The position numbers were made by a program, and so were the translations under genes. From contig NZ_LZSX01000089.1 of NCBI RefSeq assembly GCF_001665835.1, positions 62,001 through 126,000 of the forward strand: a stretch of DNA of 64,000 nt, written 5' to 3'. The notes under the pieces were generated by a model that saw only the letters and a list, made by a program, of their open reading frames with translations, was not told the DNA's origin and searched no databases. Below are positions 34,526 through 43,707 of this stretch, piece after piece (position 1 is the first letter of the stretch; every line of letters starts with the position of its first letter). This DNA is from Mycobacterium colombiense (GTDB lineage Bacteria; Actinomycetota; Actinomycetes; Mycobacteriales; Mycobacteriaceae).

Positions 34526-34969
34526 GTGAGCCAAAGACCCGATTCCGAGACGCTCAAGGCGCTCAATAACAACATCACCGACGAGTTTCGCGCCAACGCC
34601 GGCAAGGTCGGCGGGCGATTCGAGGGCAACGAGCTGTTGCTACTCACCACGACGGGCGCGAAGTCCGGCGAGCCGCGCGTCGCGCCGTTGGTGGCCTTCC
34701 GTATCGACGGCAAGCTGCTGATCGTCGCGGGTTACGGTGGCGCCGACGTCAACCCGGGGTGGGTGCACAACCTGCGGGCCAACCCGCGGGCGCGCGTTGA
34801 AGTCGCCACCGACTCGTTCGACGTCGTCGCGCACGAGCTCGACTCGTCCGAACGCCAGGCGATCATTCCCAAGATCAACGCGACCGTACCCGCATTCGCG
34901 TTCGCGAACTACCAGTCGAAAACCACGCGCACCATCCCAATATTCGAGCTGCAGAAGGACGAGTCATGA
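34526..34969 (+). CDS. deazaflavin (F420)-dependent nitroreductase-family protein
   Basis: A 147-residue Ddn-like split-barrel protein. Landmarks: LNNNITDEFRANAGKVGGRF, LLLLTTTGAKSGEPRVAPL (the F420 phosphate-binding strand), VAGYGGADVNPGWVHNLRAN and VAHELDSSERQAI. Members reduce quinones, aflatoxins or nitro compounds with F420H2. GTG 34526 (VSQRPDSETLKAL) matches the family N-terminus; the frame extends to 34436 but the extra residues are not family-like. It lies on the plus strand between the minus-strand rdgB and rphA, as an insertion relative to the usual order. Confidence 0.83.
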   Translation: MSQRPDSETLKALNNNITDEFRANAGKVGGRFEGNELLLLTTTGAKSGEPRVAPLVAFRIDGKLLIVAGYGGADVNPGWVHNLRANPRARVEVATDSFDVVAHELDSSERQAIIPKINATVPAFAFANYQSKTTRTIPIFELQKDES

Positions 34970-35064
34970 CCGACCGGAGGGGGTCTCGTCTTGGCCGCGG
35001 TGTCGGCGGTGGTAAACCGCGGGGCAGTTAGGGCCGCGGTCAGGGCTGGCGACCAGGAGGCGGG

Positions 35065-35844
35065 TCAGCTGCCGAACGCCTTCGGCGTCGGGGCCCCCTC
35101 GGGGAGCACACCGGGGTATGGCTGCTGGAGCGCCTCGCGCTGCGCGGCGAACAGCTTGTCGCAGGAGGCCAGCGCCACGTCGAGCAACTTGTCCAGCGTC
35201 GAGCGCGGGAACGTTGCGCCCTCACCGGTCCCCTGAACCTCGACGAGCGTCCCGGTGTCCGTGGCGACGACGTTCATGTCGACCTCGGCGCGGGCGTCCT
35301 CCTCGTAGGGCAGGTCGACCCGGATCCGCCCGTCGACCACGCCCACGCTGACCGCCGCGATCGCACAGGACAACGGCCGGGGATCCGACAGCTTGCCCGC
35401 CGCCGCGAGATAGGTCACCGCGTCGGACAACGCCACGAAGGCGCCCGTGATGGCCGCGGTGCGGGTGCCGCCGTCGGCCTGCAAGACGTCGCAGTCGACG
35501 GCGATCGTGTTCTCCCCCAGCGCCGCCAGGTCGATGCACGCCCGCAGCGACCGCCCGATCAGCCGGCTGATCTCCTGGGTGCGCCCGGACAGGCGGCCCT
35601 TCACCGATTCGCGGTCCGAGCGGGTGTGGGTCGCCGCCGGCAACATCGCGTACTCGGCGGTCAGCCACCCTAGGCCCGATCCCTTGCGCCAGCGCGGCAC
35701 CCCTTCGGTCACGCTGGCGCTGCACATGACCTTGGTGTGGCCGAATTCGATCAACACCGAACCGGCGGGGTGGTCAGTGAAACCGCGGGTGATGACCACG
35801 GGCCGAAGCTCGTCGTCAAGGCGGCCGTCTTCTCGTCTCGTCAC
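35065..35844 (-). CDS. rphA: ribonuclease PH
   Basis: A 259-residue phosphorolytic 3'-5' exoribonuclease that trims tRNA 3' ends. Motifs: [20 protein letters not shown] at the start, [36 protein letters not shown] with the phosphate-binding Arg, [18 protein letters not shown] with the catalytic Asp, and [19 protein letters not shown]. It forms a hexameric ring in other bacteria. The gene is 24 bp upstream... of no overlap with the metallo-hydrolase gene, which precedes it on the same strand, so the two may share a transcript. Confidence 0.95.
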   Translation of the reverse strand: MTRREDGRLDDELRPVVITRGFTDHPAGSVLIEFGHTKVMCSASVTEGVPRWRKGSGLGWLTAEYAMLPAATHTRSDRESVKGRLSGRTQEISRLIGRSLRACIDLAALGENTIAVDCDVLQADGGTRTAAITGAFVALSDAVTYLAAAGKLSDPRPLSCAIAAVSVGVVDGRIRVDLPYEEDARAEVDMNVVATDTGTLVEVQGTGEGATFPRSTLDKLLDVALASCDKLFAAQREALQQPYPGVLPEGAPTPKAFGS

Positions 35845-35868
35845 GCCGCCAACACTAACGCGGGTGGC

Positions 35869-36651
35869 TCAGACCCTCTCGGAGCGGCGGATATCGAACG
35901 TCTCACCGCACACCACGGCATGCACGGGACCATCGAACTCGGCCTTGGCCTCGCTGATCACATCCTCACGCGAGGTCCACGGCGGGATGTGGGTCAGCAA
36001 CAGTTCGTGCACGCCGGCCGCGGCCGCGGCCCGGCCGGCCTCGGTGCCCGACAGGTGCAGCGCGGAGGGACGGTCCGGCGAGTGCGTCCACGACGCCTCG
36101 CAGAGGAAGACGTCGGCGCCGCGAGCCAGCTCGACGAGTTGATCGCAGAAGCCGGTGTCACCGCTGTACACGAATGAGGCGCCCGAGGGGTCGGTGATCT
36201 TCAAGCCGTAGGACTCGGTCGGATGAGCCACCACTCGCGGCGTCACCGTCAGCGCGCCGATCGTCACCGGCTCACCTTCGACCCAATGCCGAACATCGAA
36301 AATGTCCGAACAGTCGTCGATCTCGCCGCCGTAGGGCGACGACGCCGCACCCAACCGCGACCAGGTGTCCCCCGGGCCGTAGAGCAACGCCTTACCCAGC
36401 GGACGCGTCGGGTGGTAGCGGCGCCACACGAAAAGCCCGGGCAAATCCAGACAATGGTCGGCGTGCAAATGGGACAACAGCACGTGCACGGAACCGGGAT
36501 CGGCATAGCGTTGTAGCGCGCCCAAAACGCCCCCGCCGAAGTCGATGACTAACGGCGGAGTGTCCGGTGCCCGGAGCAGATAACCCGACGCGGGCGAATC
36601 CGGACCGACCACGCTGCCCGAGCAGCCGAGCACGGTTATTCGCACGGACAC
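35869..36651 (-). CDS. metallo-beta-lactamase-fold hydrolase, Rv1339-like cyclic nucleotide phosphodiesterase
   Basis: A 260-residue metallo-hydrolase with the zinc motif LLSHLHADHCLDL, a second site at VVAHPTES, YSGDTGFCD with the bridging Asp, and a C-terminal LLTHIPPWT. The N-terminus VRITVLGCSGSVVGPDSPA is shared with Rv1339, which has been reported to degrade cAMP. The GTG at 36651 is one of three neighbouring GTGs (VVSV); the frame continues to an ATG at 36696, which older annotation of the M. tuberculosis gene may use. Between murI and rphA, as in M. tuberculosis. Substrate here is inferred from the homologue. Confidence 0.85.
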   Translation of the reverse strand: MSVRITVLGCSGSVVGPDSPASGYLLRAPDTPPLVIDFGGGVLGALQRYADPGSVHVLLSHLHADHCLDLPGLFVWRRYHPTRPLGKALLYGPGDTWSRLGAASSPYGGEIDDCSDIFDVRHWVEGEPVTIGALTVTPRVVAHPTESYGLKITDPSGASFVYSGDTGFCDQLVELARGADVFLCEASWTHSPDRPSALHLSGTEAGRAAAAAGVHELLLTHIPPWTSREDVISEAKAEFDGPVHAVVCGETFDIRRSERV

Positions 36652-36723
36652 CACTGTGCCATGCCCAATGGCACCATGACGAAAACATGGCCGCATTGGT
36701 GTGACCAGAATCTCGTCCGGCCG

Positions 36724-37539
36724 TTAATCAATGCGCACATGATGAACAGGCTGTACGCCGGATACGGTCGGACCCAAGAATCGCGCCGCCAAAGCGGTGA
36801 ATGCCTCGGGGTCGCCGGTGGCTTCGAAAACCCGTGTCGCGGGCGGCGCGTCGTGAGGCCGGAGCAGGTCCCGTTCGGTGAGCACCCGAAGCACTTCCTT
36901 GGCGGTCTCCTCGGCGCTGGAAACCAGCGTCACGTTGTCACCCATCGCCAATTGGATGAGCCCGGACAGCAACGGATAGTGGGTGCAGCCGAGCACCAGC
37001 GTGTCCACCTGTTCCCGCTGCAGCGGCTCCAAGTAGCCCTCGGCCAGGCCGAGCACCTGACGGCCGCTCGTCACGCCGCGCTCCACGAAGTCGACGAAAC
37101 GCGGACAGGCCACCGCGGTGATCTCGGTGTCGCGGGCGGCGGCGAACGCGTCTTGGTAGGCGTGCGAGTTGATGGTCGCTTGCGTGCCGATGACACCAAT
37201 ACGTCCGTTGCGAGTGGTGGCGACCGCGCGGCGCACGGCCGGCAGGATCACCTCGACGACGGGCACGTCGTAGCGTTCGCGAGCGTCGCGCAGGCACGCC
37301 GCGGACGCCGTGTTGCAGGCGATGACCAATACCTTGATGCCGCGGCCGACGAGGTCGTCACCGATGGCCAGCGCGTGCGCGCGAACCTCGGGGATGGTCA
37401 GCGGGCCGTACGGACCGTGGCCGGTATCGCCGACGTAGATGATGTCCTCGTCGGGCAGCTGGTCGATGATCGCCCGCGCGACGGTGAGTCCCCCGACACC
37501 GGAGTCGAAGACCCCGATGGGCGCCAAGGCCGAGCTCAT
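36724..37539 (-). CDS. murI: glutamate racemase
   Basis: A 271-residue enzyme making D-glutamate for peptidoglycan. The two catalytic cysteines are in [12 protein letters not shown] (about residue 75) and [12 protein letters not shown] (about 185); [14 protein letters not shown] at the N-terminus binds substrate. It is the gene following the rhomboid-protease gene, overlapping it by ATGA, and matches the order in the M. tuberculosis Rv1337-Rv1338 pair. Confidence 0.96.
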   Translation of the reverse strand: MSSALAPIGVFDSGVGGLTVARAIIDQLPDEDIIYVGDTGHGPYGPLTIPEVRAHALAIGDDLVGRGIKVLVIACNTASAACLRDARERYDVPVVEVILPAVRRAVATTRNGRIGVIGTQATINSHAYQDAFAAARDTEITAVACPRFVDFVERGVTSGRQVLGLAEGYLEPLQREQVDTLVLGCTHYPLLSGLIQLAMGDNVTLVSSAEETAKEVLRVLTERDLLRPHDAPPATRVFEATGDPEAFTALAARFLGPTVSGVQPVHHVRID

Positions 37540-38219
37540 GTCTTGGGCCGCGGAACGGTGGTGCCGGCGTTCCTCGATGTCCGGCCCTTACGTTCCGGCG
37601 CGGACAACATGTAGGCGGCCACGACGCCGGCGATCGCCCCACACAGGTGGCCCTGCCATGACACGCCACCGCATCTGCCGAGCACGGGCATGGCTCCGAG
37701 CAGGACGCCGCCGTAGGCGAACATCACGATCAGCCCGATGATGATGTCGCGCATCCGGCGCACGAAGATCCCGAACACCAGCAGGAAGGCCAGCCAGCCG
37801 AAGATCAGGCCGGAGGCACCGATGTGGTCGGTGGGGCCGCAGCTGCTGCCGACGTTGCCGATCAGCCAGGTGCCGACGCCGCCCAGGATCCACACGATCG
37901 CGGTCGCCCAGACGAACCGGGACAGGCCGGCCAGCGTCATCAGGAACCCCAGGATCAGCAGCGGCACGGTGTTGGCCGCCAGGTGCTGCCAGCTCTCGTG
38001 CAACACCGGGGCGAAAATGATGCCCCACAGGCCGTCGGCTTCCAGCGGCCTGATGCCGTTCACGTCCAGCGAATGCCGGGACAGCTGGTCGATCAGCTCG
38101 GCGAGGTACAGCAGTGCCACGAAGGTGAGGATCGTGGCGGCGCCCACCGTCGCGGTGGACCGCTTCGTCGGCTGGGCGGCGCGCGCGCCGGGGCGTCCCC
38201 GCGGGGTCGTCTTACCCAT
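37536..38219 (-). CDS. rhomboid-family intramembrane serine protease
   Basis: A 227-residue membrane protein with about six helices. The catalytic Ser is in [16 protein letters not shown] (GxSG) and the His in [18 protein letters not shown] in the last helix; [20 protein letters not shown], which carries the conserved HxxxN, is the second-helix element. It cleaves membrane proteins inside the bilayer; substrates are unknown. ATG 38219 ([11 protein letters not shown]) has GGAAGGGC upstream; the frame extends to 38252. It is coupled to murI by ATGA. Confidence 0.9.
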   Translation of the reverse strand: MGKTTPRGRPGARAAQPTKRSTATVGAATILTFVALLYLAELIDQLSRHSLDVNGIRPLEADGLWGIIFAPVLHESWQHLAANTVPLLILGFLMTLAGLSRFVWATAIVWILGGVGTWLIGNVGSSCGPTDHIGASGLIFGWLAFLLVFGIFVRRMRDIIIGLIVMFAYGGVLLGAMPVLGRCGGVSWQGHLCGAIAGVVAAYMLSAPERKGRTSRNAGTTVPRPKT

Positions 38220-38279
38220 GGCTGCCCTTCCAGCGTGTTTCCAGCATGTCAAGGCTACCGGCGCAGCGGCCGGTCGATC

Positions 38280-39329
38280 TCACCGACCGAAGGCCCCGGG
38301 CAGCACGTCGCGGTAACTCGGTATGCCGGCGATCGATTCCGCGGCCAGCACACCGCCCAGCACCGCGTCCGCCAGGCAATCGGCGGCGGCGATGCCCACC
38401 TCGGTGGCCAGCGGGGTCTCCGGGGAGAAGGCGGCGGGTAGCGGTTTTGCACTGGCCGCCGGAGCCACCTCGACCGCCCCGGTGGCCAGCACGAACACCG
38501 TGTCACCGTCGACCGGCGTGTGCGCCGGCCGGATGCTGCGGGCCAGGCCGTCGTGGGCGGCGATCGCCACCCGCCGGCACGCCGCCGAGCTCAGGGCGGC
38601 GTCGGTGGCCACCACCGCGATGACGGTGTTGAGTGGGTTGTCCACCGGATTCGACGGGGACGGCAACCGGGCGAACGCGTCGATCTGCTCGGCCGGCGGC
38701 GGCCGCAGGCCGAACCCCCGGGTCAGATCCGCCATCCACGGCAAGCCGGTGCCCCGGTCGACGACCTCGCCCGCGGAGTTCACCACGGCCACCGCCCCGA
38801 CGGTCACCCCGGACGGCAGCACCCTCGACGCGGTCCCGACGCCGCCCTTGAGCGCGCCGGCGCGCGCCCCCACGCCTGCGCCAACGGTCCCGACACCCAT
38901 CGCGGCGCCGTCCTCGGCGGCGGCGCAGGCGCCGTAACCGAACTCGGCCGTCGGGCGGCACTCCCAGCCGCCGACCGGCAGATCGAAGATCACCGCTCCC
39001 GGCACGATGGGCACCACCCCGCCGTCCATAGCCACGCCACGTTCGCGTTCCTCCAGCCAGCGCATGACACCGTCCGCGGCGGCCAGCCCATAGGCGCTGC
39101 CTCCCGCGAGCAACACCGCGTCCACGAACCGCACGGTGTTGGCCGGGTCCAGCAGGTCGGTCTCCCGGGTACCGGGCGCACCGCCGCGGCAATCGACGGC
39201 GCCGACGGTGCCCGGCGGGGTGAGCACGACGGTGACGCCGCAGGCCCAGCCGGCGCCCAGGGACGCATCGGGGTCCAGTCGTTGGTAGTGGCCGACGCGG
39301 ATACCCCCGACGTCGGTGATGGCATTCAT
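38280..39329 (-). CDS. P1-family (DmpA/L-aminopeptidase) peptidase
   Basis: A 349-residue N-terminal nucleophile hydrolase of the Rv1333 type. NAITDVGGIRVGHYQ at the start, GGSAYGLAAADGVMRWLEE (substrate/oxyanion segment), and LNTVIAVVATDAALSSA, where Thr after Asn is the probable autocleavage nucleophile. Expected to self-process into two chains and act as an aminopeptidase or amidase. It lies directly after the rhomboid gene; mec, cysO and cysM, which separate the two in M. tuberculosis, are not here. Confidence 0.88.
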   Translation of the reverse strand: MNAITDVGGIRVGHYQRLDPDASLGAGWACGVTVVLTPPGTVGAVDCRGGAPGTRETDLLDPANTVRFVDAVLLAGGSAYGLAAADGVMRWLEERERGVAMDGGVVPIVPGAVIFDLPVGGWECRPTAEFGYGACAAAEDGAAMGVGTVGAGVGARAGALKGGVGTASRVLPSGVTVGAVAVVNSAGEVVDRGTGLPWMADLTRGFGLRPPPAEQIDAFARLPSPSNPVDNPLNTVIAVVATDAALSSAACRRVAIAAHDGLARSIRPAHTPVDGDTVFVLATGAVEVAPAASAKPLPAAFSPETPLATEVGIAAADCLADAVLGGVLAAESIAGIPSYRDVLPGAFGR

Positions 39330-39339
39330 CTGTCGCCGA

Positions 39340-39921
39340 TCATCGGGGCCCCATCAGCACCAGGACCAGGTACTCCTGCAACACCGTCAGCCACTGGTAC
39401 ACGTCGAAGTGCACGGCCAGCGGATGGTCGGCCGGCAGGCGCTCCGGACCTTCGGGCCCGACCTCGAGCATGACCCCCAGGGTCAGCCGGATGTCGTTGA
39501 CCGCCGCGACCCAGGAGTTCGCGTCGTCCTCGGTCAGCTCGAAACGGCCGCCGTCCTCGGGGATCGTGCTCAATAACCGCTGTGCGGCAACGCGTTTGGC
39601 GTCGACGATGTCGGGCTCGTGCAGGCTGCGCAGCGCGGCGTTGAGGCTGTCCGCGTCGTCGGGCGGCGTGGTGTCCTCGTCGTCGTGCCGGTAGAAGTCG
39701 GGCAGCAGCCGACGCAACGTGGGATCTTTCGGCGGGTCGGCGTTGCCGGTCTTGATCCCGGTGATCTCCTCGAGTTCGTCTGCGGGGGAAGAAGATTCAC
39801 GCTCGTCGAGCAGTCCGATCATCGCCGTGGCCAGGTTCTTGAGCAGGGCGGCCTCGTGCGAAGCCAGGGACGACCGAAAACGGGGACCGCTCGCGGTCTC
39901 GACCCGCTTCCATTTGCGCAC
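39340..39921 (-). CDS. DUF2017 protein (Rv1332-like)
   Basis: A 193-residue protein without membrane segments. It has WKRVETASGPRFRSSLASHE, an acidic middle (RHDDEDTTPPDDADS) and the C-terminal DVYQWLTVLQEYLVLVLM, matching the DUF2017 proteins encoded between clpS and the P1 peptidase gene in mycobacteria. The start lies 24 bp after clpS and the stop 10 bp before the peptidase start, so clpS, this gene and the peptidase are probably one transcript. Molecular role unknown. Confidence 0.85.
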   Translation of the reverse strand: MRKWKRVETASGPRFRSSLASHEAALLKNLATAMIGLLDERESSSPADELEEITGIKTGNADPPKDPTLRRLLPDFYRHDDEDTTPPDDADSLNAALRSLHEPDIVDAKRVAAQRLLSTIPEDGGRFELTEDDANSWVAAVNDIRLTLGVMLEVGPEGPERLPADHPLAVHFDVYQWLTVLQEYLVLVLMGPR

Positions 39922-39945
39922 AGGGAATCGCCAGCGCCTCGAGTT

Positions 39946-40251
39946 TCAGCGGTCCTGCTGCATGGTCGCCCACAAACCGGCGGCGTGCAGCTTGGACACA
40001 TCGACTTCCATGGACTCCCGGCTGCCGGCGGACACCACGGCCTTTCCTTCGTTGTGCACCTGCAGCATCAGCTTGGTGGCGTGCGGCTCGCTGTAGCCGA
40101 ACAACTTCTGGAACACATATGTCACGTAGGTCATCAGATTCACCGGGTCGTCCCAGACGATCGTGACCCACGGACTCGACGTGACCTCTACCGGAGCGGA
40201 CTCTCGTTGTCCTGTAGTGCCCGGCTTAGTGGGCGCTGACATAACAACCAT
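39946..40251 (-). CDS. clpS: ClpS, ATP-dependent Clp protease adaptor
   Basis: A 101-residue N-end-rule adaptor that delivers proteins with destabilising N-terminal residues to ClpC/ClpAP. The folded core [20 protein letters not shown] contains the DD.N substrate-binding residues, followed by [19 protein letters not shown] and the C-terminal HAAGLWATM. Length equals that of the M. tuberculosis protein. ATG 40251 is used, with an alternative ATG at 40242. It is divergent from pncB. Confidence 0.95.
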   Translation of the reverse strand: MVVMSAPTKPGTTGQRESAPVEVTSSPWVTIVWDDPVNLMTYVTYVFQKLFGYSEPHATKLMLQVHNEGKAVVSAGSRESMEVDVSKLHAAGLWATMQQDR

Positions 40252-40317
40252 GGCCTACACGATACCGAGGGTTGGACGACGTTTCCGAGCCCCGATCACA
40301 GCCGATACCGTGATGGA

Positions 40318-41634
40318 ATGAACGACCCGGTCGTTACTGGGCTGCTGACCGACAAGTACGAGTTGACGATGTTGGCGGCGGCGCTGCGAGACGGCAGCGC
40401 AGATCGGCGGACAACTTTCGAGCTTTTCGCCCGCCGACTTCCCGAAGGCCGCCGCTACGGCGTGGTCGCCGGGACCGGCCGACTGCTCGAAGCGCTACCT
40501 CAGTTCACCTTCGATGATCAGGCGTGCCAATCGCTGGGGCAATTCCTCGACCCGGACACGTTGCGTTACTTGCGCGAATTCCGGTTCGGCGGTGACATCG
40601 ACGGCTACGCCGAGGGCGAGCTGTACTTCCCCGGATCCCCGGTGCTGTCGGTGAGCGGGACGTTCGCCGAATGCGTGGTGCTCGAGACGCTGGCGCTGTC
40701 GATTTTTAATCACGACACCGCGGTCGCGTCCGCCGCGGCACGCATGGTCAGCGCGGCGCGGGGACGCCCGTTGATCGAGATGGGGTCGCGGCGCACACAC
40801 GAGCAGGCGGCCGTCGCCGCGGCCCGCGCCGCCTACCTCGCCGGCTTCGCGGCATCGTCCAATCTGGAGGCCCAGCGCTGCTACGGCATACCCGCCGAGG
40901 GCACCTCCGCGCACGCGTTCACCATGCTGCATACCCGCGCCGACTGCCCTACGGAATCGACCGAATTGGCGGCTTTCCGGGCGCAGGTCGACGCGCTCGG
41001 CGTGGACACCACCCTGCTGGTGGACACCTACGACGTGACGACCGGTGTGGCCAATGCGGTGGCCGCCGCCGGCACCGGGCTCGGTGCGGTGCGCATCGAC
41101 TCCGGCGAGCTGGGCGTGCTGGCCCGCCAGGTGCGTGAGCAGCTCGACAGGCTGGGAGCCACCGGGACCCGCATCGTGGTCTCCGGCGACCTCGACGAGT
41201 TCTCCATCGCGGCCCTGGCCGCCGAGCCGGTGGACAGTTACGGCGTGGGCACGTCGCTGGTGACGGGCTCGGGCGCACCGACGGCGAACATGGTGTACAA
41301 ACTCGTCGAGGTGGACGGCTTACCGGTCCAGAAGCGCAGCAGCCACAAGGAATCTCACGGCGGGCGTAAGGAGGCGCTGCGCCTGTCGCGCGGCTCGGGC
41401 ATCATCACCGAGGAGGTCGTGTATCCGGCAGGCCAACAGCCCGTCGTCTCCGATCCGGCCCGGGTGTTGACCGTCCCGCTGGTCCGCGGTGGAGAACTGG
41501 TGTCCAAACCGAACCTCGCCGCGGCGCGCGAACTGGTAACTTCCGGGCTGCGCAGTCTGCCGTGGGAGGGGTTGAACTTGTCGCACGGCGATCCCGCGGT
41601 CACGACGACGCAGATTCCCGGCGGCCGGCGCTAG
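40318..41634 (+). CDS. pncB: nicotinate phosphoribosyltransferase
   Basis: A 438-residue enzyme making nicotinate mononucleotide from nicotinate and PRPP in the NAD salvage pathway. Start LTDKYELTMLAAALRDG, MGSRRTHEQAAVAAARAAYL with the conserved His, RIDSGELGVLARQVREQL for PRPP binding, YGVGTSLVTG and QKRSSHKESHGGRKEALRL are family landmarks. Corresponds to pncB1 by position between clpS and dinG. ATG 40318 lies 66 bp from clpS in the divergent direction. Confidence 0.95.
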   Translation: MNDPVVTGLLTDKYELTMLAAALRDGSADRRTTFELFARRLPEGRRYGVVAGTGRLLEALPQFTFDDQACQSLGQFLDPDTLRYLREFRFGGDIDGYAEGELYFPGSPVLSVSGTFAECVVLETLALSIFNHDTAVASAAARMVSAARGRPLIEMGSRRTHEQAAVAAARAAYLAGFAASSNLEAQRCYGIPAEGTSAHAFTMLHTRADCPTESTELAAFRAQVDALGVDTTLLVDTYDVTTGVANAVAAAGTGLGAVRIDSGELGVLARQVREQLDRLGATGTRIVVSGDLDEFSIAALAAEPVDSYGVGTSLVTGSGAPTANMVYKLVEVDGLPVQKRSSHKESHGGRKEALRLSRGSGIITEEVVYPAGQQPVVSDPARVLTVPLVRGGELVSKPNLAAARELVTSGLRSLPWEGLNLSHGDPAVTTTQIPGGRR

Positions 41635-41706
41635 CACCGCCCTATAGATGCCGCGGCGCGAGCGCCGCCCCGAACAGCGAAGAGGGTAGCCACGTCCGAC
41701 GTTTCC

Positions 41707-43704
41707 GTGTCCGAGCTGCTGGCCACCGCGGTGGCCGCACTCGGCGGCAGTGAACGCGGCGGCCAGCAGGAGATGGCCGCCGCGGTGGCGCGGGCCTTCG
41801 CCACCGAGGAGCACCTGGTGGTGCAGGCGGGCACCGGCACCGGCAAGTCGCTCGCGTACCTGGTACCCGCGATCGTGCACGCCGTTGACGACGACTCCCC
41901 CGTCGTCGTGTCCACGGCCACGATCGCTCTGCAGCGCCAGCTCGTCGATCGCGATCTGCCTCGGCTCGTCGATGCGCTGGCCGATGCGCTGCCGCGCCGC
42001 CCGCAGTTCGCGTTGCTCAAGGGCCGGCGAAACTACCTGTGCTTGAACAAGATTCACAACGGTGGGGTGGCCGACGGTGACGAAGGCGACGAGCGGCCGC
42101 AGGAGGAACTCTTCAACCCGATGGCGGTCAGCGCGCTGGGCCGCGATGTGCAGCGGCTCACCGAATGGGCGTCGAGCACCGAATCGGGCGATCGCGACGA
42201 CCTGAAGCCCGGCGTCCCGGACCGATCCTGGTCCCAGGTCAGCGTTTCCGCGCGGGAATGCCTCGGTGTGGCGCGCTGCCCGTTCGGCACCGAGTGCTTC
42301 TCCGAACGCGCCAGGGCGCAGGCCGGCCGCGCCGACGTCGTGGTCACCAACCATGCGCTGTTGGCGATCGACGCGGTCGCCGAATCGGCGGTGCTGCCCG
42401 AGCATGCGCTGCTGGTCGTCGACGAAGCACACGAGTTGGTGGACCGGGTGACGTCGGTGGCCACCGCGGAGCTGACATCGGCCTCCCTCGGGGTGGCCGC
42501 CCGGCGGATCGCCCGACTGGTGGACCCGGAATTGGTCCAGCGCCTGGAGGCGACGACGGCGAATTTCGCCTCGGTCATCCACGACGGCACGCCGGGCCGC
42601 ATCGACCGCCTCGACGACGAGCTGGCGACCTACCTGGGGGCGCTGCGCGACGTGGCGACCGCGGCGCGCTCGGCGATCGACACCACCAACGATCCCAGGG
42701 CGGCGTCGGCGCGCGCCGAAGCCGTTGCGGCACTGAGCGAAATCTCGGACACCGCGTCGCGCGTGCTGGAATCGTTCGGCCCGGCCATCCCCGACCGCAC
42801 CGACGTGGTGTGGCTGGAGCACGAGGAGATCCGGGGTTCGTCGCGTCCGGTGTTGCGGGTGGCGCCGCTATCGGTCGCGGGGCTGCTGCGGTCCCGGGTG
42901 TTCTCGCGCTCGACGGTGGTGCTGACGTCGGCGACGCTGACCATCGGCGGCTCGTTCGACGCCATGGCCGCGGCGTGGGGACTGACGGCCGAGGATGACG
43001 ACGACGCGCGGTGGCGTGGTCTGGACGTCGGTTCGCCGTTCCAGCACGCCAAAGCCGGAATCCTCTACGTGGCCGCGCACCTGCCCCCACCCGGCCGCGA
43101 CGGCACCGGCTCGGCCGAGCAGCTGAGCGAGATCGCCGAACTCATCGCCGCCGCCGACGGGCGCACCCTGGGTTTGTTCTCGTCGATGCGGGCCGCCCGG
43201 GCAGCCGCCGAGGCCATGCGCGAACGCCTCTCGACGCCGGTGCTGTGCCAGGGCGACGACAGCACGTCGGCACTCGTCGAGCAGTTCAGCGCCGACCCCC
43301 AGACTTCCCTGTTCGGCACGCTGTCGCTGTGGCAGGGCGTCGATGTGCCCGGGCCGTCGCTGTCGTTGGTGCTGATCGACCGCATCCCGTTCCCCCGGCC
43401 CGACGACCCACTGCTGGGTGCGCGGCAGCGTGCGGTCGCCGCGCGCGGCGGCAATGGCTTCATGGCCGTCGCGGCCAACCACGCGGCGCTGCTGTTGGCG
43501 CAGGGATCGGGGCGGCTGTTGCGCCGCGTCACCGATCGAGGAGTGGTCGCGGTGCTCGACTCGCGCATGGTCACCGCCGGCTACGGCGGCTACCTGCGGG
43601 CCTCGTTGCCGCCGTTCTGGCAGACCACCAACGGGGACCAGGTGCGCCAGGCGCTGCAGCGATTGCGCACCGCCCCGGCAACCGAAGAGGGCCTGTCGGC
43701 CTGA
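41707..43704 (+). CDS. dinG: DinG-type ATP-dependent DNA helicase
   Basis: A 665-residue superfamily 2 helicase. Walker A is AGTGTGKSLAYLVPA (residues about 39-53), the DEAH box VVDEAHELVD (about 239), and four cysteines in NYLCLN, ARECLG, VARCPFGTECFS form the predicted 4Fe-4S cluster. C-terminal helicase motifs include LWQGVDVPG and QGSGRLLRR. It unwinds 5' overhangs, D-loops or R-loops in other species. GTG 41707 is used; no better upstream start is in frame. It converges on the cyclase gene with a 3-bp gap. Confidence 0.93.
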   Translation: MSELLATAVAALGGSERGGQQEMAAAVARAFATEEHLVVQAGTGTGKSLAYLVPAIVHAVDDDSPVVVSTATIALQRQLVDRDLPRLVDALADALPRRPQFALLKGRRNYLCLNKIHNGGVADGDEGDERPQEELFNPMAVSALGRDVQRLTEWASSTESGDRDDLKPGVPDRSWSQVSVSARECLGVARCPFGTECFSERARAQAGRADVVVTNHALLAIDAVAESAVLPEHALLVVDEAHELVDRVTSVATAELTSASLGVAARRIARLVDPELVQRLEATTANFASVIHDGTPGRIDRLDDELATYLGALRDVATAARSAIDTTNDPRAASARAEAVAALSEISDTASRVLESFGPAIPDRTDVVWLEHEEIRGSSRPVLRVAPLSVAGLLRSRVFSRSTVVLTSATLTIGGSFDAMAAAWGLTAEDDDDARWRGLDVGSPFQHAKAGILYVAAHLPPPGRDGTGSAEQLSEIAELIAAADGRTLGLFSSMRAARAAAEAMRERLSTPVLCQGDDSTSALVEQFSADPQTSLFGTLSLWQGVDVPGPSLSLVLIDRIPFPRPDDPLLGARQRAVAARGGNGFMAVAANHAALLLAQGSGRLLRRVTDRGVVAVLDSRMVTAGYGGYLRASLPPFWQTTNGDQVRQALQRLRTAPATEEGLSA

Positions 43705-43707
43705 GCC

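Noticed and set aside
41320-42822. 500-residue open frame opposite pncB and dinG
   Set aside because: Covers two conserved genes and has the Arg/His/Gly-rich look of antisense frames.
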